Under the pieces are notes generated by a model, which was not told the DNA's origin, ran no database searches, and saw only the letters and a program-made list of their open reading frames with translations. Of a stretch of DNA of 64,000 nt, positions 51,679-61,611 are shown piece by piece (within the stretch, counting starts at the first letter, position 1; each line of letters starts with the position of its first letter). A program made the translations under genes and the position numbers. This DNA comes from Myroides guanonis (GTDB lineage: Bacteria > Bacteroidota > Bacteroidia > Flavobacteriales > Flavobacteriaceae), in the NCBI RefSeq assembly GCF_900114085.1, contig NZ_FORU01000006.1:94821-158820 (forward strand). The letters run 5' to 3'.

Positions 51679-53739
51679 ATGAAGATAAAAGCAGAAAGAC
51701 CAGTTGCAATCATTAAACCAGAGGTTTTGTCTATTCACGGACAAACTCGAATAGATAATTATTATTGGATGAATGAAAGAGAGAATCCAGAAGTGATTAA
51801 TTATTTAAATGCTGAGAATAGTTATTTTGAAGAAATGACAAAGCATATAAAATCATTGCAAGAGGAATTGTTTTTAGAAATGAAAGCAAGAATAAAAGAA
51901 GATGATAGTTCTGTTCCGTATTTCTATAATGGCTATTATTATATTACGCGATTTGAAAAAGATAAGGATTATCCTATCCATTCTAGAAAGAAAGGATCGC
52001 TAGAAGCGGTGGAGGAAATTATGTTCGACTGTAATGAAATGGCAGAAGGGCATACGTTTTTCCACTTAAGAGGAATCAATGTTTCTGAAGATAATCAGTG
52101 GGCGGCTTATGGCGTTGATATTGTCTCAAGAAGAGAATATATTATTTATATTAAAAATCTTTTTACTGGAGAAACCCTTGATACTACTATAGAGAAAACT
52201 ACTGGTAGTTCTGTTTGGGCAAGTGATAATGAAATCTTATTTTATTCAAGAAAAGATGAGGTGACTTTACGTGCAGATAAAATTTATAAGCATAAGTTAC
52301 ACGATAAAGAAATCAATGATATATTGGTTTTCTTTGAAGAAGATGAAACTTACAATACTTTTATTTATAAAGAGAAGTCTAAAAAGTTTTTGGTTATCGG
52401 GTCAGAGAGTACACTTACATCAGAGTATCGAATTTTGGAAGCTAATAATCCAAATGGTGATTTTAGAATATTTCAACCAAGAGTACGAGGACTTGAATAT
52501 AGTATTACACATTACGATAGTCAGTTTTATGTAATGACCAATAAAGATGATGCTTATAATTTCAAATTAATGCATGTAGGAGAAGAAAAAACCGAAATGC
52601 AGCATTGGAAAGAGTTAATTGCTCATTCCGATAAGACATTATTGGAAGGTATTGATGTGTTTAGTAATTATTTGGTAGTCTCAGAAAGAAGAAATGGTTT
52701 GCCTAGAATTAAAATTCAGCCTTGGGATTCCTCGGTAGAATCATACTATTTACCTTTTGAAAGTGAAACGTATACTGCGTATACCGGTGCTAATGTTGAT
52801 TTTGAAACAGAGATTCTACGATATGCATACCAGTCACTTAAAACACCATCATCTGTTATAGATTTTAATATGCGAACAGGCGAGCAAATTGTGATGAAGG
52901 AGCAGGTTGTTTTAGGAGCTTTTAATAAGGATAATTATGTTGAAGAGAGAATCTGGGCAAAAGCAAAAGATGGAGTAGAAGTCCCAATATCTTTAGTATA
53001 TAAGAAAGGTCTTTTAAAAGATGGTAATAATCCGTTGCTATTATATGGCTATGGAGCATATGGAGCAACAATGGAAGCTTATTTTTCAAGCATTCGATTA
53101 AGTTTATTAGATAGAGGTTTTATTTATGCGATTGCACATGTTCGTGGAGGAGAAGATTTAGGACGTGATTGGTATGAGGATGGAAAATTGTTTAATAAGA
53201 AAAATACTTTTCAAGATTTTATAGATTGTTCGAAGTATGTTATTGAACAAAAATACACATCATCTTCTCATTTATATGCAGAAGGAGGTTCGGCTGGAGG
53301 GTTGTTAATGGGCGTTATAGCGAATGAAGCACCAGAATTATATAATGGATTAATAGTTCAAGTGCCATTTGTAGACGTAATAACTACTATGTTAGATGAC
53401 ACAATTCCTTTGACTACAGGTGAATATGATGAGTGGGGTAATCCAAACGAGAAAGAATTTTATGAATATATAGCGTCATATTCTCCTTATGACAATGTTA
53501 AGAAATCTAATTATCCTAACATGTATGTGACAACAGGATTACACGATTCACAAGTTCAATATTGGGAACCTGCTAAATGGGTTGCTAAACTTAGAGAATT
53601 TAAAACTAATGATACTTTGCTATTATTCGAAATAAACATGGATACTGGTCATGGAGGTGCATCCGGAAGGTTTGAATCGCTAAAAGAAGTTGCGAAGGAA
53701 TATGCTTTTTTATTAGATTTAGAAGGAATACGAAAGTAA
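51679..53739 (+). CDS. S9-family oligopeptidase (oligopeptidase B-like)
   Basis: A 686-residue serine peptidase. Residues about 1-410 form the N-terminal beta-propeller with DNYYWMNERENPEV at its start; the C-terminal alpha/beta hydrolase has GYGAYGATMEAYFS, the HVRGGEDLGRDWYE segment, the nucleophile Ser538 in EGGSAGGLL and His658 in DTGHGG. Length and motifs match oligopeptidase B (PtrB). There is no signal peptide, so it should degrade short peptides in the cytoplasm, after basic residues if it behaves like PtrB. Monocistronic. Confidence 0.93.
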   Translation: MKIKAERPVAIIKPEVLSIHGQTRIDNYYWMNERENPEVINYLNAENSYFEEMTKHIKSLQEELFLEMKARIKEDDSSVPYFYNGYYYITRFEKDKDYPIHSRKKGSLEAVEEIMFDCNEMAEGHTFFHLRGINVSEDNQWAAYGVDIVSRREYIIYIKNLFTGETLDTTIEKTTGSSVWASDNEILFYSRKDEVTLRADKIYKHKLHDKEINDILVFFEEDETYNTFIYKEKSKKFLVIGSESTLTSEYRILEANNPNGDFRIFQPRVRGLEYSITHYDSQFYVMTNKDDAYNFKLMHVGEEKTEMQHWKELIAHSDKTLLEGIDVFSNYLVVSERRNGLPRIKIQPWDSSVESYYLPFESETYTAYTGANVDFETEILRYAYQSLKTPSSVIDFNMRTGEQIVMKEQVVLGAFNKDNYVEERIWAKAKDGVEVPISLVYKKGLLKDGNNPLLLYGYGAYGATMEAYFSSIRLSLLDRGFIYAIAHVRGGEDLGRDWYEDGKLFNKKNTFQDFIDCSKYVIEQKYTSSSHLYAEGGSAGGLLMGVIANEAPELYNGLIVQVPFVDVITTMLDDTIPLTTGEYDEWGNPNEKEFYEYIASYSPYDNVKKSNYPNMYVTTGLHDSQVQYWEPAKWVAKLREFKTNDTLLLFEINMDTGHGGASGRFESLKEVAKEYAFLLDLEGIRK

Positions 53740-53754
53740 TTCGCTTTTTTTTAT

Positions 53755-53762
53755 TAAATTTG
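53755..53762 (+). promoter_or_regulatory. -7 promoter element for the cysteine synthase-like gene
   Basis: TAAATTTG (TAnnTTTG), 58 bases before the ATG, just after the S9 peptidase stop. Confidence 0.5.
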
Positions 53763-53820
53763 CTCTGTTTTAGAGGTCTAAAGGATAGTACGAATTAGAG
53801 CCTTAATTAAAATAATACTT

Positions 53821-54861
53821 ATGAAAGAAGAGATTAAAGCCTGTAATAATCTGTTGGAGTTAATTGGTAATACACCATTAGTAAAGTTAAACAGAATTAG
53901 TGCAGGATTGAAAGGAAATTTCTATGCAAAAGTAGAAGCTTTTAATCCAGGGCATTCCACGAAAGACAGAATAGCCCTTCACATAATTGAAGAAGCAGAA
54001 AGAAAAGGAATTTTAAAACCTGGAGATACCATAATAGAAACTACATCAGGAAATACTGGATTTAGTATTGCTATGGTAAGTGTTATAAAAGGATATGAGT
54101 GTATTTTAGCAGTAAGCTCTAAATCCTCAAAAGATAAAATAGACATGCTGAGAGCAATGGGAGCAAAAGTGTTTGTTTGTCCAGCAAATGTATCAGCAGA
54201 TGATTCAAGATCTTATTATAGTGTAGCAAAAAGACTTCATGAGGAAATGAAAGGTTCTGTTTATATAAATCAGTATTTTAATGAACTCAATGTTGATGCA
54301 CATTATAAAACTACGGGTCCAGAAATATGGGAACAAACCAATGGTAAAATAACACATTTAATAGCGTGTTCTGGTACTGGAGGAACAATTTCAGGAACAG
54401 CTCGGTTTTTAAAAGAGATGAATCCTAACATTCAAATTCTTGGTGTTGATGCTTATGGTTCTGTTTTGAAGAAATATCATGAGACTAGAGAGTTTGATTC
54501 GTCTGAGATTTACCCATACAGAATTGAAGGTTTAGGAAAGAATTTAATACCAACAGCTACAGATTTTGATGTTATCGATCAGTTCATGAAAGTTTCTGAT
54601 GAAGAAAGTGCTCATACGGCTAGAGAGCTTGCTAAAGTTGAAGGACTATTTGTAGGTTATACATCTGGAGCAGCTTTTCAAGCAGCCAAACAGTATTCAG
54701 AAGAAGGAGTTTTTAATGAGAATAGTAATGTTGTTCTAATATTTCCAGATCACGGGTCTCGATATATGAGTAAAGTTTTTAGTGACGATTGGATGAGTGA
54801 ACAAGGTTTTTTTGATAATGTAAATTTACAAGCCGAAAACCATGTAGAATACATTAAATAA
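53821..54861 (+). CDS. PLP-dependent cysteine synthase family protein
   Basis: A 346-residue type II PLP enzyme. [18 protein letters not shown] opens it; the Schiff-base Lys48 lies in [11 protein letters not shown], and [12 protein letters not shown] and [18 protein letters not shown] bind substrate carboxylate and PLP phosphate. HSTKDR in place of the usual SVKDR, together with [12 protein letters not shown], places it closer to cystathionine beta-synthase-like members than to CysK. It may make cysteine from O-acetylserine or cystathionine from serine and homocysteine. It carries no CBS regulatory domain. Two terminators follow. Confidence 0.9.
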   Translation: MKEEIKACNNLLELIGNTPLVKLNRISAGLKGNFYAKVEAFNPGHSTKDRIALHIIEEAERKGILKPGDTIIETTSGNTGFSIAMVSVIKGYECILAVSSKSSKDKIDMLRAMGAKVFVCPANVSADDSRSYYSVAKRLHEEMKGSVYINQYFNELNVDAHYKTTGPEIWEQTNGKITHLIACSGTGGTISGTARFLKEMNPNIQILGVDAYGSVLKKYHETREFDSSEIYPYRIEGLGKNLIPTATDFDVIDQFMKVSDEESAHTARELAKVEGLFVGYTSGAAFQAAKQYSEEGVFNENSNVVLIFPDHGSRYMSKVFSDDWMSEQGFFDNVNLQAENHVEYIK

Positions 54862-54884
54862 ATATCGATTTTAATAGATTATAG

Positions 54885-54917
54885 AAAAGGAAACTCTCTT
54901 TAGGGTTTCCTTTTTTT
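54885..54917 (+). terminator. First terminator after the cysteine synthase-like gene
   Basis: A perfect 10-bp stem AAAAGGAAAC / GTTTCCTTTT with a 10-base loop and a T run. Confidence 0.85.
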
Positions 54918-54937
54918 ATTTCTACTTTAAGTTAATC

Positions 54938-54966
54938 AAAAAGCAACACTTCAAGTGTTGCTTTTT
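54938..54966 (+). terminator. Second, tandem terminator hairpin
   Basis: A perfect 13-bp stem with core AGCAACACT / AGTGTTGCT, a TCA loop and a T tract, 21 bases after the first terminator. It may back up the first or act against transcription from the other side. Confidence 0.85.
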
Positions 54967-55113
54967 TTGTGTTATGTTGAATTATTTAGTCAGGTTTTGG
55001 AATTAGAGTTGGTTTTTGTTTTTTAATTTAAATATTTTATCTTAAAAATCAGATAAAGTGTAACGAAAGGGAATAGTTATATACTAATAGATGTAACCAA
55101 TAACCAAAGTAAC

Positions 55114-55989
55114 ATGAAATTAGTGATTAAAAACTTGAGTAAAACTTATAGAAATGGTGTAAAAGCATTAGATGATTTGGATATAGAGATAGGAGCAGGA
55201 ATGTTCGGCTTGTTAGGGCCAAATGGTGCTGGTAAATCCACTTTAATGAGAACAATCGCTACTTTACAGAAACCTGATTCAGGGTCCATAGAGTTTAATG
55301 GTATCAATGTATTAGAAGAACCGATGGCATTGCGAAAGATATTGGGATACTTGCCTCAAGATTTTGGAGTTTATCCAAATATGTCTGCACTTGATTTATT
55401 AGATTATTTTGCAAGGTTAAAGGGAATATCAAATGTTTCTCAGCGCAATGAAATGGTTTCAAGAGTATTGGAAGTGACAAATCTATTTGAGGTTCGTAAA
55501 AAAAGTGTTAGTGGTTATTCTGGAGGGATGAAACAACGCTTTGGAATAGCTCAATTGCTTTTGAATGATCCAAAACTAATTATTGTTGATGAACCAACAG
55601 CGGGATTAGATCCTGCAGAGAGACATAGATTTTTAAATGTTCTTAGAGAAATAGGAACAAATAATACCGTGATTTTTTCTACTCATATTGTAGATGATGT
55701 GAATGAGCTTTGTCATGAAATGGCAATTCTTAATGGAGGGAAATTATTAGAACGTAATACACCAAAAGAAGCGGAGCAATCTTTGGAAAAAACTATATGG
55801 ACCAAAGAGGTTACTCGAGAAGAAGTTACAGATTTGGAAAAATCATTTGATATACTTTCGGCGAAATACAATCAAGAAAATAAGTTGAATATTCGAGTGT
55901 ATTCTCAAGATTCTTTATCAGATACGGGTTTTACACAGGCAAAACCGAATTTAGAAGATGTCTATTTTGTTGCACTTAAAAAAAACTAA
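55114..55989 (+). CDS. ABC transporter ATP-binding protein
   Basis: A 291-residue ABC ATPase: Walker A GPNGAGKST (about 35-43), Q-loop LPQDFGVYP, signature SGYSGGMKQRFG, Walker B LIIVDEPTAGLDP and the switch His in IFSTHIVDD. The C-terminal 75 residues follow the CcmA/NatA type. It is 3 bases upstream of the permease-peptidase fusion and surely powers it. It is an exporter-type subunit; the substrate is unknown. Confidence 0.94.
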   Translation: MKLVIKNLSKTYRNGVKALDDLDIEIGAGMFGLLGPNGAGKSTLMRTIATLQKPDSGSIEFNGINVLEEPMALRKILGYLPQDFGVYPNMSALDLLDYFARLKGISNVSQRNEMVSRVLEVTNLFEVRKKSVSGYSGGMKQRFGIAQLLLNDPKLIIVDEPTAGLDPAERHRFLNVLREIGTNNTVIFSTHIVDDVNELCHEMAILNGGKLLERNTPKEAEQSLEKTIWTKEVTREEVTDLEKSFDILSAKYNQENKLNIRVYSQDSLSDTGFTQAKPNLEDVYFVALKKN

Positions 55990-55992
55990 GCT

Positions 55993-58900
55993 ATGTTTGC
56001 AACTATATTTTCATTTGAATTAAAACGATGGTTTAAAAGCTGGGTGTTTTATGTGTATTTAGCCGTTTTTTTTGGATTATCTTTCATGGTAATGGCCAGT
56101 GCACTTGGAGTATTTGATGTTGTTAAGAATACAACAAGTACATTAATGTATATGAATTCTCCGTATGTTATAAATTCATTGATTGGGGGATTTAATAATT
56201 TGTTGTATTTTCTATTTCCATCTATTATAGGTACCTCTATTTACAGGGATTTTCAATATAACGTACACCATATACTTTATTCTTATCCATTCACAAAGAC
56301 GAATTATTTATTAGGTAAGTTTTTAAGTTCTTTTTTAATTGTATTAGTCATTAGTTTGTCAATGGGGTTGGGGCTCTATTTAGCTACTTTTATTCCGTGG
56401 ATTAATGAACAATTAATCGGACCTTCTACATTATGGGGGTATTTACAGCCTTATGTATTAATCGTCATCCCTAATATGTTATTTACAGGAACCATTGTAT
56501 TTGTTTTAGTGACCTTGAGTCGAAGTATTTATATTGGATTTGTTGGAATTATAATTTTGTTTTTTATTCAGGGAATGATGTCCGGACTTGTTCAGAATAT
56601 GGACAATAAATTAATAGCAGCACTAATTGATCCTACCGGGGCTAGAGCATTGTCATATTATACTGAATATTGGACGATAGAAGATATTAATTCAAATTAT
56701 CTGCCAATGGGAAAATACCTCCTTGTAAATAGAATGATTTGGGTAGGTATAGCTTTGTTGTTTTTGATAATACTTGGCTTTTTATTTAAGTTCTCTCAAG
56801 AAAAGACTTCATTTGGTAAAAAGAATAAAGCAGAGAGGTTAGTGAAGAATAACTTTGGAGGTGTTTTTAAAATTGATTTGCCCAAGGTTGCTTATGACTT
56901 TTCTTCCAAATCAAATTGGAAGAACGTTTTTGCCTTTGCTAAATTGGATTTTAAATATCTTGCCAAAAACAAAGTATTCTTAATTTTAATTGGAATTGGC
57001 GTATTATTTATGATTTTAGTGTCAACAGCACTTTCTTCTTTATATGGTACTCCAACATATCCTGTGACATCAGTGATGCTATTTGTTCCTGGGAGTACTT
57101 TCCAGTTTTTTATATTGATAATTACTTTCTTAGGAGCAGGACAATTAGTTCATAGAGGCTCCTTATCAAGAATGAATTTATTGGTAGATTCTACAGTTAC
57201 TCCAAACTGGGTGTTTTTTGTTTCAAAATTCTTTGCATTAATTGCAGTACAATTAGTGCTATTGCTCGTTATTGTGGTTACGGGAATTTCTATTCAAGCT
57301 TATCACGGTTATTATAATTTTGAAATTGGATTGTATTTATTTTCACTTGTAGGCTTAAGTTGGATTTTTTATATTATTTGGGCCTTAATGTCAATGGCTG
57401 TCCAGACGTTGTTTAAAAATTACATTCTCGGAGCTTTTTGCTTGTTAGTGATGATGATTATATGGCCTTACATTGATAAAATAGGGATAGAGAATGAGAT
57501 TTTCTTCTTTAATGATGTAAGTGAGCCGCATTATTCCGATATGAATGGTTTTGGGACAGGTGTTTTTAAGTATTATTTATATTGTTTTTATTGGTTGCTT
57601 TTTGTTGGTTTTCTGGGATGTTTGACATTGATTTTTTGGAGAAGAGGGATTTTTTCTGGATTTAGAGATAGAATCTATTATGCCAAGAAAAATGCTAAAC
57701 CCACAGTATTAGTTATTACACTGCTCCTAATGATTTCATTTGTTGGATTAGGAGGTTTTTTATATTATAAATCAAATATTGAAGAGGTGCATTATTCAAG
57801 TAAGCAAATTGAAGAAATGCGTATTGAAGGAGAAAAGAAATACAAGAAGTATGAAAATGTAATTCAGCCTCGGATAGTAGATGTATCTGTAGATTTTGAT
57901 ATATATCCAGATACCAATGATTTTTTGGCAAGAGGGCGCTATACTTTAGTGAATAAGGCTGAAACTAATATTGATACGCTTATTGTGTCTTATCTAGTAG
58001 ACTTGAAGAATGAAATCGAGATTCACGGTGCTAGGTTAGTTTCTAACGACACTGTATATGGCTATCAATTTTATGTTTTGAATACAGTTTTACAACCAAA
58101 GGATTCAATTATTTTGAACTTTACTGTAAAGAATAAACCTAATACATTATTTAAAAATAATTCTCCAATTTTAAACAATGGAACTTTTGTGAATAATAGT
58201 AGTTTTCCGTCTCTAGGATATTCTGATGCGTATGAAATTAGTGATGATGAAATACGTAAGAAATATGGATTGAAGCCGAAGGATCGTATGGCGACACAAG
58301 ATGATAAGAGAGCACTCCAAAATACTTATATAAGTAATGATTCAGATTGGATATCATTTGAGACAACTGTTAGTACAAGTTTAGATCAAATTGCGATTGC
58401 ACCAGGGTATTTACAAAAGGAATGGACTGAAAATGGCAGACGTTATTTTCATTATAAAATGGATGATAAGATGCTTAACTTTTATGCATTTAACTCTGCG
58501 CGTTATGAGGTGAAAAAAGATAAATGGAAAGATATTAATATAGAAGTGTATTATCACAAAGGACATGATTATAATGTAGGTCGTATGATAAAAGGGGTAA
58601 AACGTTCCTTAGAATATTATTCTAAAGAATTTAGTCCTTATCAACATAAACAAGTTCGTATTGTTGAGTTTCCAAATACTATGGGAACATTTGCACAATC
58701 ATTTGCAAATACAATTCCTTTTTCTGAATCAATTGGATTTATAGCTGAAGTAGATGATAAAGATTCTAAGGCTGTAGATTATCCATTTTCTGTAACAGCG
58801 CACGAAGTAGCACATCAGTGGTGGGCACATCAAGTGATTGGAGCAAATGTTCAAGGAGTGACAATGTTATCAGAAAGTTTATCAGAATATAGTTCTTTGA

Positions 58901-59679
58901 AAGTACTAGAGCATGAGTATGGAAAAGAGCAAATGCGAAAATTTTTACAAGAAGCATTAGATGGTTATTTAAGTGGTCGAGGAAGTGAAAATAAAAAGGA
59001 AAAACCATTAATGTATAATGAGAATCAGCAATATATCCATTATAACAAGGGGTCTTTAGTTTTTTATACTTTGAGTGATTATATAGGGGAGGGGAAATTA
59101 AATGAAGTGCTTAGAAATTATATTAAGAAAGTAGCCTTTCAAGAAGCTCCTTATACCACTTCCAAAGAGTTAGTAGAAGACTTGCGTAAAGCTACTCCGG
59201 ATTCTTTGAAGTATATGATTAAAGATATGTTTGAAACAATTACTTTATATAATAATTATATTGATAGAGCAACTGTTAAAGAGTTAGAGAATGGAAAGTA
59301 TGAGATTAAGATTAAAGGAATTGTAAGTAAATACAGGTCTGGTGAGAAGGGTGATAGAATTTATATAGATAGAGAAAAGAAAAGTTTAAAGTTCGAAAAT
59401 GAGAAGGGAAGAACAATTGAATCTTTACCCTTGTCAGACTATATTGAAATTGGTGTATTTAGTAGCGGCGATAGGGAAATGAAATTTAGTATGACTACTG
59501 CTGATGAAGGAAATATACATATTCCAGAAGAAAGAATTTTGTACTTGAAAAAAGTAAAGGTGACACAGATAGAGAATGAGTTTGTTATAATAGTAGATGA
59601 AAAACCATTAGAAGTTGGAATAGACCCTTATAATAAATTAATTGACACGAATTCCAGAGATAACAGAAAAAGACTGTGA
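55993..59679 (+). CDS. ABC permease fused to an M1-type aminopeptidase
   Basis: A 1228-residue protein. The first 590 residues hold two ABC2-type membrane halves of about six helices each (about 15-265 and 330-570). A further hydrophobic segment (about 575-598) leads into a C-terminal extracytoplasmic M1-like domain with the gluzincin motif HEVAHQWW (937-944) and the zinc-ligand Glu in LSESLSEYSS (about 961), and a Tyr-rich region after it. The GAMEN exopeptidase motif is not recognisable; the equivalent segment reads FPNTMGTFAQSF. This architecture is known in Bacteroidota but its substrate is not. It is paired with the ATPase upstream. Confidence 0.92.
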   Translation: MFATIFSFELKRWFKSWVFYVYLAVFFGLSFMVMASALGVFDVVKNTTSTLMYMNSPYVINSLIGGFNNLLYFLFPSIIGTSIYRDFQYNVHHILYSYPFTKTNYLLGKFLSSFLIVLVISLSMGLGLYLATFIPWINEQLIGPSTLWGYLQPYVLIVIPNMLFTGTIVFVLVTLSRSIYIGFVGIIILFFIQGMMSGLVQNMDNKLIAALIDPTGARALSYYTEYWTIEDINSNYLPMGKYLLVNRMIWVGIALLFLIILGFLFKFSQEKTSFGKKNKAERLVKNNFGGVFKIDLPKVAYDFSSKSNWKNVFAFAKLDFKYLAKNKVFLILIGIGVLFMILVSTALSSLYGTPTYPVTSVMLFVPGSTFQFFILIITFLGAGQLVHRGSLSRMNLLVDSTVTPNWVFFVSKFFALIAVQLVLLLVIVVTGISIQAYHGYYNFEIGLYLFSLVGLSWIFYIIWALMSMAVQTLFKNYILGAFCLLVMMIIWPYIDKIGIENEIFFFNDVSEPHYSDMNGFGTGVFKYYLYCFYWLLFVGFLGCLTLIFWRRGIFSGFRDRIYYAKKNAKPTVLVITLLLMISFVGLGGFLYYKSNIEEVHYSSKQIEEMRIEGEKKYKKYENVIQPRIVDVSVDFDIYPDTNDFLARGRYTLVNKAETNIDTLIVSYLVDLKNEIEIHGARLVSNDTVYGYQFYVLNTVLQPKDSIILNFTVKNKPNTLFKNNSPILNNGTFVNNSSFPSLGYSDAYEISDDEIRKKYGLKPKDRMATQDDKRALQNTYISNDSDWISFETTVSTSLDQIAIAPGYLQKEWTENGRRYFHYKMDDKMLNFYAFNSARYEVKKDKWKDINIEVYYHKGHDYNVGRMIKGVKRSLEYYSKEFSPYQHKQVRIVEFPNTMGTFAQSFANTIPFSESIGFIAEVDDKDSKAVDYPFSVTAHEVAHQWWAHQVIGANVQGVTMLSESLSEYSSLKVLEHEYGKEQMRKFLQEALDGYLSGRGSENKKEKPLMYNENQQYIHYNKGSLVFYTLSDYIGEGKLNEVLRNYIKKVAFQEAPYTTSKELVEDLRKATPDSLKYMIKDMFETITLYNNYIDRATVKELENGKYEIKIKGIVSKYRSGEKGDRIYIDREKKSLKFENEKGRTIESLPLSDYIEIGVFSSGDREMKFSMTTADEGNIHIPEERILYLKKVKVTQIENEFVIIVDEKPLEVGIDPYNKLIDTNSRDNRKRL

Positions 59680-59709
59680 TAATTAACTTAACTGTAAAGT
59701 ACTGATTTG

Positions 59710-59740
59710 TTGTTAGACTGTGTAAATACCCTTAAATTTG
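59710..59740 (+). promoter_or_regulatory. Promoter of the 67-residue protein gene
   Basis: TTG at 59710-59712 and TAAATTTG at 59733-59740 with a 20-base spacer, 23 bases before the ATG. Such a good match supports the small gene as real. Confidence 0.65.
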
Positions 59741-59763
59741 TGTTCTTAAAAATAAGTTGAGAA

Positions 59764-59967
59764 ATGAATAAACATTTATATATTGAGGAGTCATTTAACA
59801 AAATCAGAGAAAAGGGGTTAGTAGTGCCGGTGGAGTTGGTGCCTGGAACTGTTATAACAGATTTAGAAAAGTATTTAAATGCTTTGAAGACTGGATATTT
59901 AGAAAGTAAAGAGCCGAGGATAGATCAATTGTTTTTTGAAAAGATTGAGCAACTAAAAAAAATGTAG
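59764..59967 (+). CDS. Small protein of unknown function
   Basis: A 67-residue hydrophilic protein, MNKHLYIEESFNKIREKG followed by VVPVELVPGTVITDLEKYLN and a charged helical end (FFEKIEQLKKM). It has no signal peptide, membrane segment or cysteine. I do not recognise a family. Support for the gene: a well-spaced promoter, an ATG 23 bases downstream of it and a strong terminator 28 bases after the stop. Confidence 0.6.
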   Translation: MNKHLYIEESFNKIREKGLVVPVELVPGTVITDLEKYLNALKTGYLESKEPRIDQLFFEKIEQLKKM

Positions 59968-59994
59968 AGGAAGTACTTAAAAATGGTTTAGAAT

Positions 59995-60034
59995 AAAAAA
60001 ACGGGTTTATCTTTTTAGATGAACCCGTTTTTAT
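59995..60034. terminator. Bidirectional terminator between the small protein and GAPDH genes
   Basis: AAAAACGGGTT (then ATCT) pairs with (AGAT then) AACCCGTTTTT around a T loop, with A and T runs outside; it separates convergent genes. Confidence 0.88.
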
Positions 60035-60052
60035 TTTAATATATACGAACTA

Positions 60053-61501
60053 TTAATAGTACGTATAGCGTCTTACTTTTGCAATATATTTAGCTAAACG
60101 CATTACTTGATGACTATATCCATATTCGTTATCATACCAAATATATAAAACAATATTCTTTCCGTCCGCAGAAACAATTGTAGCGTTACTATCATAAATT
60201 GCTGGAGCAGAAGTTCCAACGATATCAGATGAAACAAGTTCGTTATTTAAAGAGTATTTGATTTGCTCAACAAGATTTCCTTGAAGTGCTGCTTTCTTAA
60301 TGATACGATTAATATCTTCGATTGAAGTTTCTTTATTTACTTCCAGGTTTAAAACAACTAGGGAACCATTAGGAACTGGTACGCGAATTGCGTTTGAAGT
60401 TAATTTTCCAGCTAAAGATGGCAATGCTTTTGCAACAGCACTTCCAGCTCCAGTTTCAGTGATTACCATGTTTAAAGCTGCTGCTCTACCACGACGGTAT
60501 TTTTTGTGCATATTATCAACCAAGTTTTGGTCGTTTGTATATGCATGAATAGTTTCTAAATGCCCTTTAACAACTCCTAAACTATCTTCAACTACTTTTA
60601 AAATAGGTGTGATTGCATTTGTTGTACAAGAAGCAGCAGAGAAAATATCAACTGTATTAGGGTCGTACTCTTCGTGGTTAACTCCATGAACAATATTAGG
60701 AACACCTTTACCAGGAGCAGTTAATAAAACTTTGTCAGCTCCTTTTGAAGATAAATGACGTTTTAAGTCTTCTTCTGTTGTAAATGCGCCTGTATTGTCA
60801 ATCACTAAAGCATTTTCAATACCGAATGATGTGTAATCAATATCTTCAGGATTGTTGGCTGAAATCATATGAACAGTAGTTCCGTTAATGATTAAAGCAT
60901 TATTCTCAGGGTCAGCAATAACAGAACCTTCGAAGTCACCGTGAACAGAGTCGTATTTAAGTAAAGAGGCTCTTTTTTCTAAAAGTGTAGCATTATTCTT
61001 ATCACGGGTAACAATAGCTCTCAAGCGAAGCTGTTGACCTTTACCCATCTTATTCATAAGTTCGCGAGCCAATAAACGGCCAATACGTCCAAATCCATAT
61101 AATACTACGTCTTTAGGAGCGATATCTTCTGTTTCTTTTGCGTCTTTTAATTTACTTACAACAAAAGCTAAAGCATTGTCGTATTTGTTGTCTTCTAAAT
61201 GGTATTCATAAGTCAAACGACCAATATCAATTCTAGATGGAGGTAAATCAGAAGCTAAAATTGCTTTTGCAATTTCTACAGAGTCAAAAATGTTGATTGG
61301 TTTTTCAACAAACTTTGCTGCATACTCATGTAAGTTAATAATGTCGCTAACGCTTCTGTCTATTAATTGATTTCTAAACATAATCAATTCGATAGACTTG
61401 TCATACCATAAGTCGCTTACGATTTTAATTAGCTCTACACATGCTTTTCTGCGGTCTGCTTGAAAAGCTAATTCTTTCTCGTATAAACCAGTGTTTTTCA
61501 T
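60053..61501 (-). CDS. gap: Glyceraldehyde-3-phosphate dehydrogenase, long form
   Basis: A 482-residue GAPDH. The normal enzyme of about 335 residues starts around residue 130 here, with NAD-binding GFGRIGR (136-142), catalytic Cys292 in SAASCTTN, and the C-terminal NEYGYSHQVMRLAKY. The first 128 residues are an extra helical domain (KELAFQADRRKACVELIKIV, RNQLIDRSVSDIINLHEYA) found in a Bacteroidota-typical long GAPDH. It catalyses the NAD(P)-linked step of glycolysis or gluconeogenesis; direction and cofactor choice are not predictable. It has a poor -7 candidate upstream. Confidence 0.93.
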   Translation of the reverse strand: MKNTGLYEKELAFQADRRKACVELIKIVSDLWYDKSIELIMFRNQLIDRSVSDIINLHEYAAKFVEKPINIFDSVEIAKAILASDLPPSRIDIGRLTYEYHLEDNKYDNALAFVVSKLKDAKETEDIAPKDVVLYGFGRIGRLLARELMNKMGKGQQLRLRAIVTRDKNNATLLEKRASLLKYDSVHGDFEGSVIADPENNALIINGTTVHMISANNPEDIDYTSFGIENALVIDNTGAFTTEEDLKRHLSSKGADKVLLTAPGKGVPNIVHGVNHEEYDPNTVDIFSAASCTTNAITPILKVVEDSLGVVKGHLETIHAYTNDQNLVDNMHKKYRRGRAAALNMVITETGAGSAVAKALPSLAGKLTSNAIRVPVPNGSLVVLNLEVNKETSIEDINRIIKKAALQGNLVEQIKYSLNNELVSSDIVGTSAPAIYDSNATIVSADGKNIVLYIWYDNEYGYSHQVMRLAKYIAKVRRYTYY

Positions 61502-61611
61502 ATTAGATTGTGTTGTAATAAATTAGTGCAAAATACCGATTTTTAATCCAATTAATCAAATATTATGCCCAGTTTTACTAAACTTAGCTTAATATTGATA
61601 GCAATTAGAGA

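Noticed and set aside
61531..61537. TATTTTG on the minus strand upstream of the long GAPDH
   Set aside because: It is one base short of TAnnTTTG, so I did not list it as a promoter.
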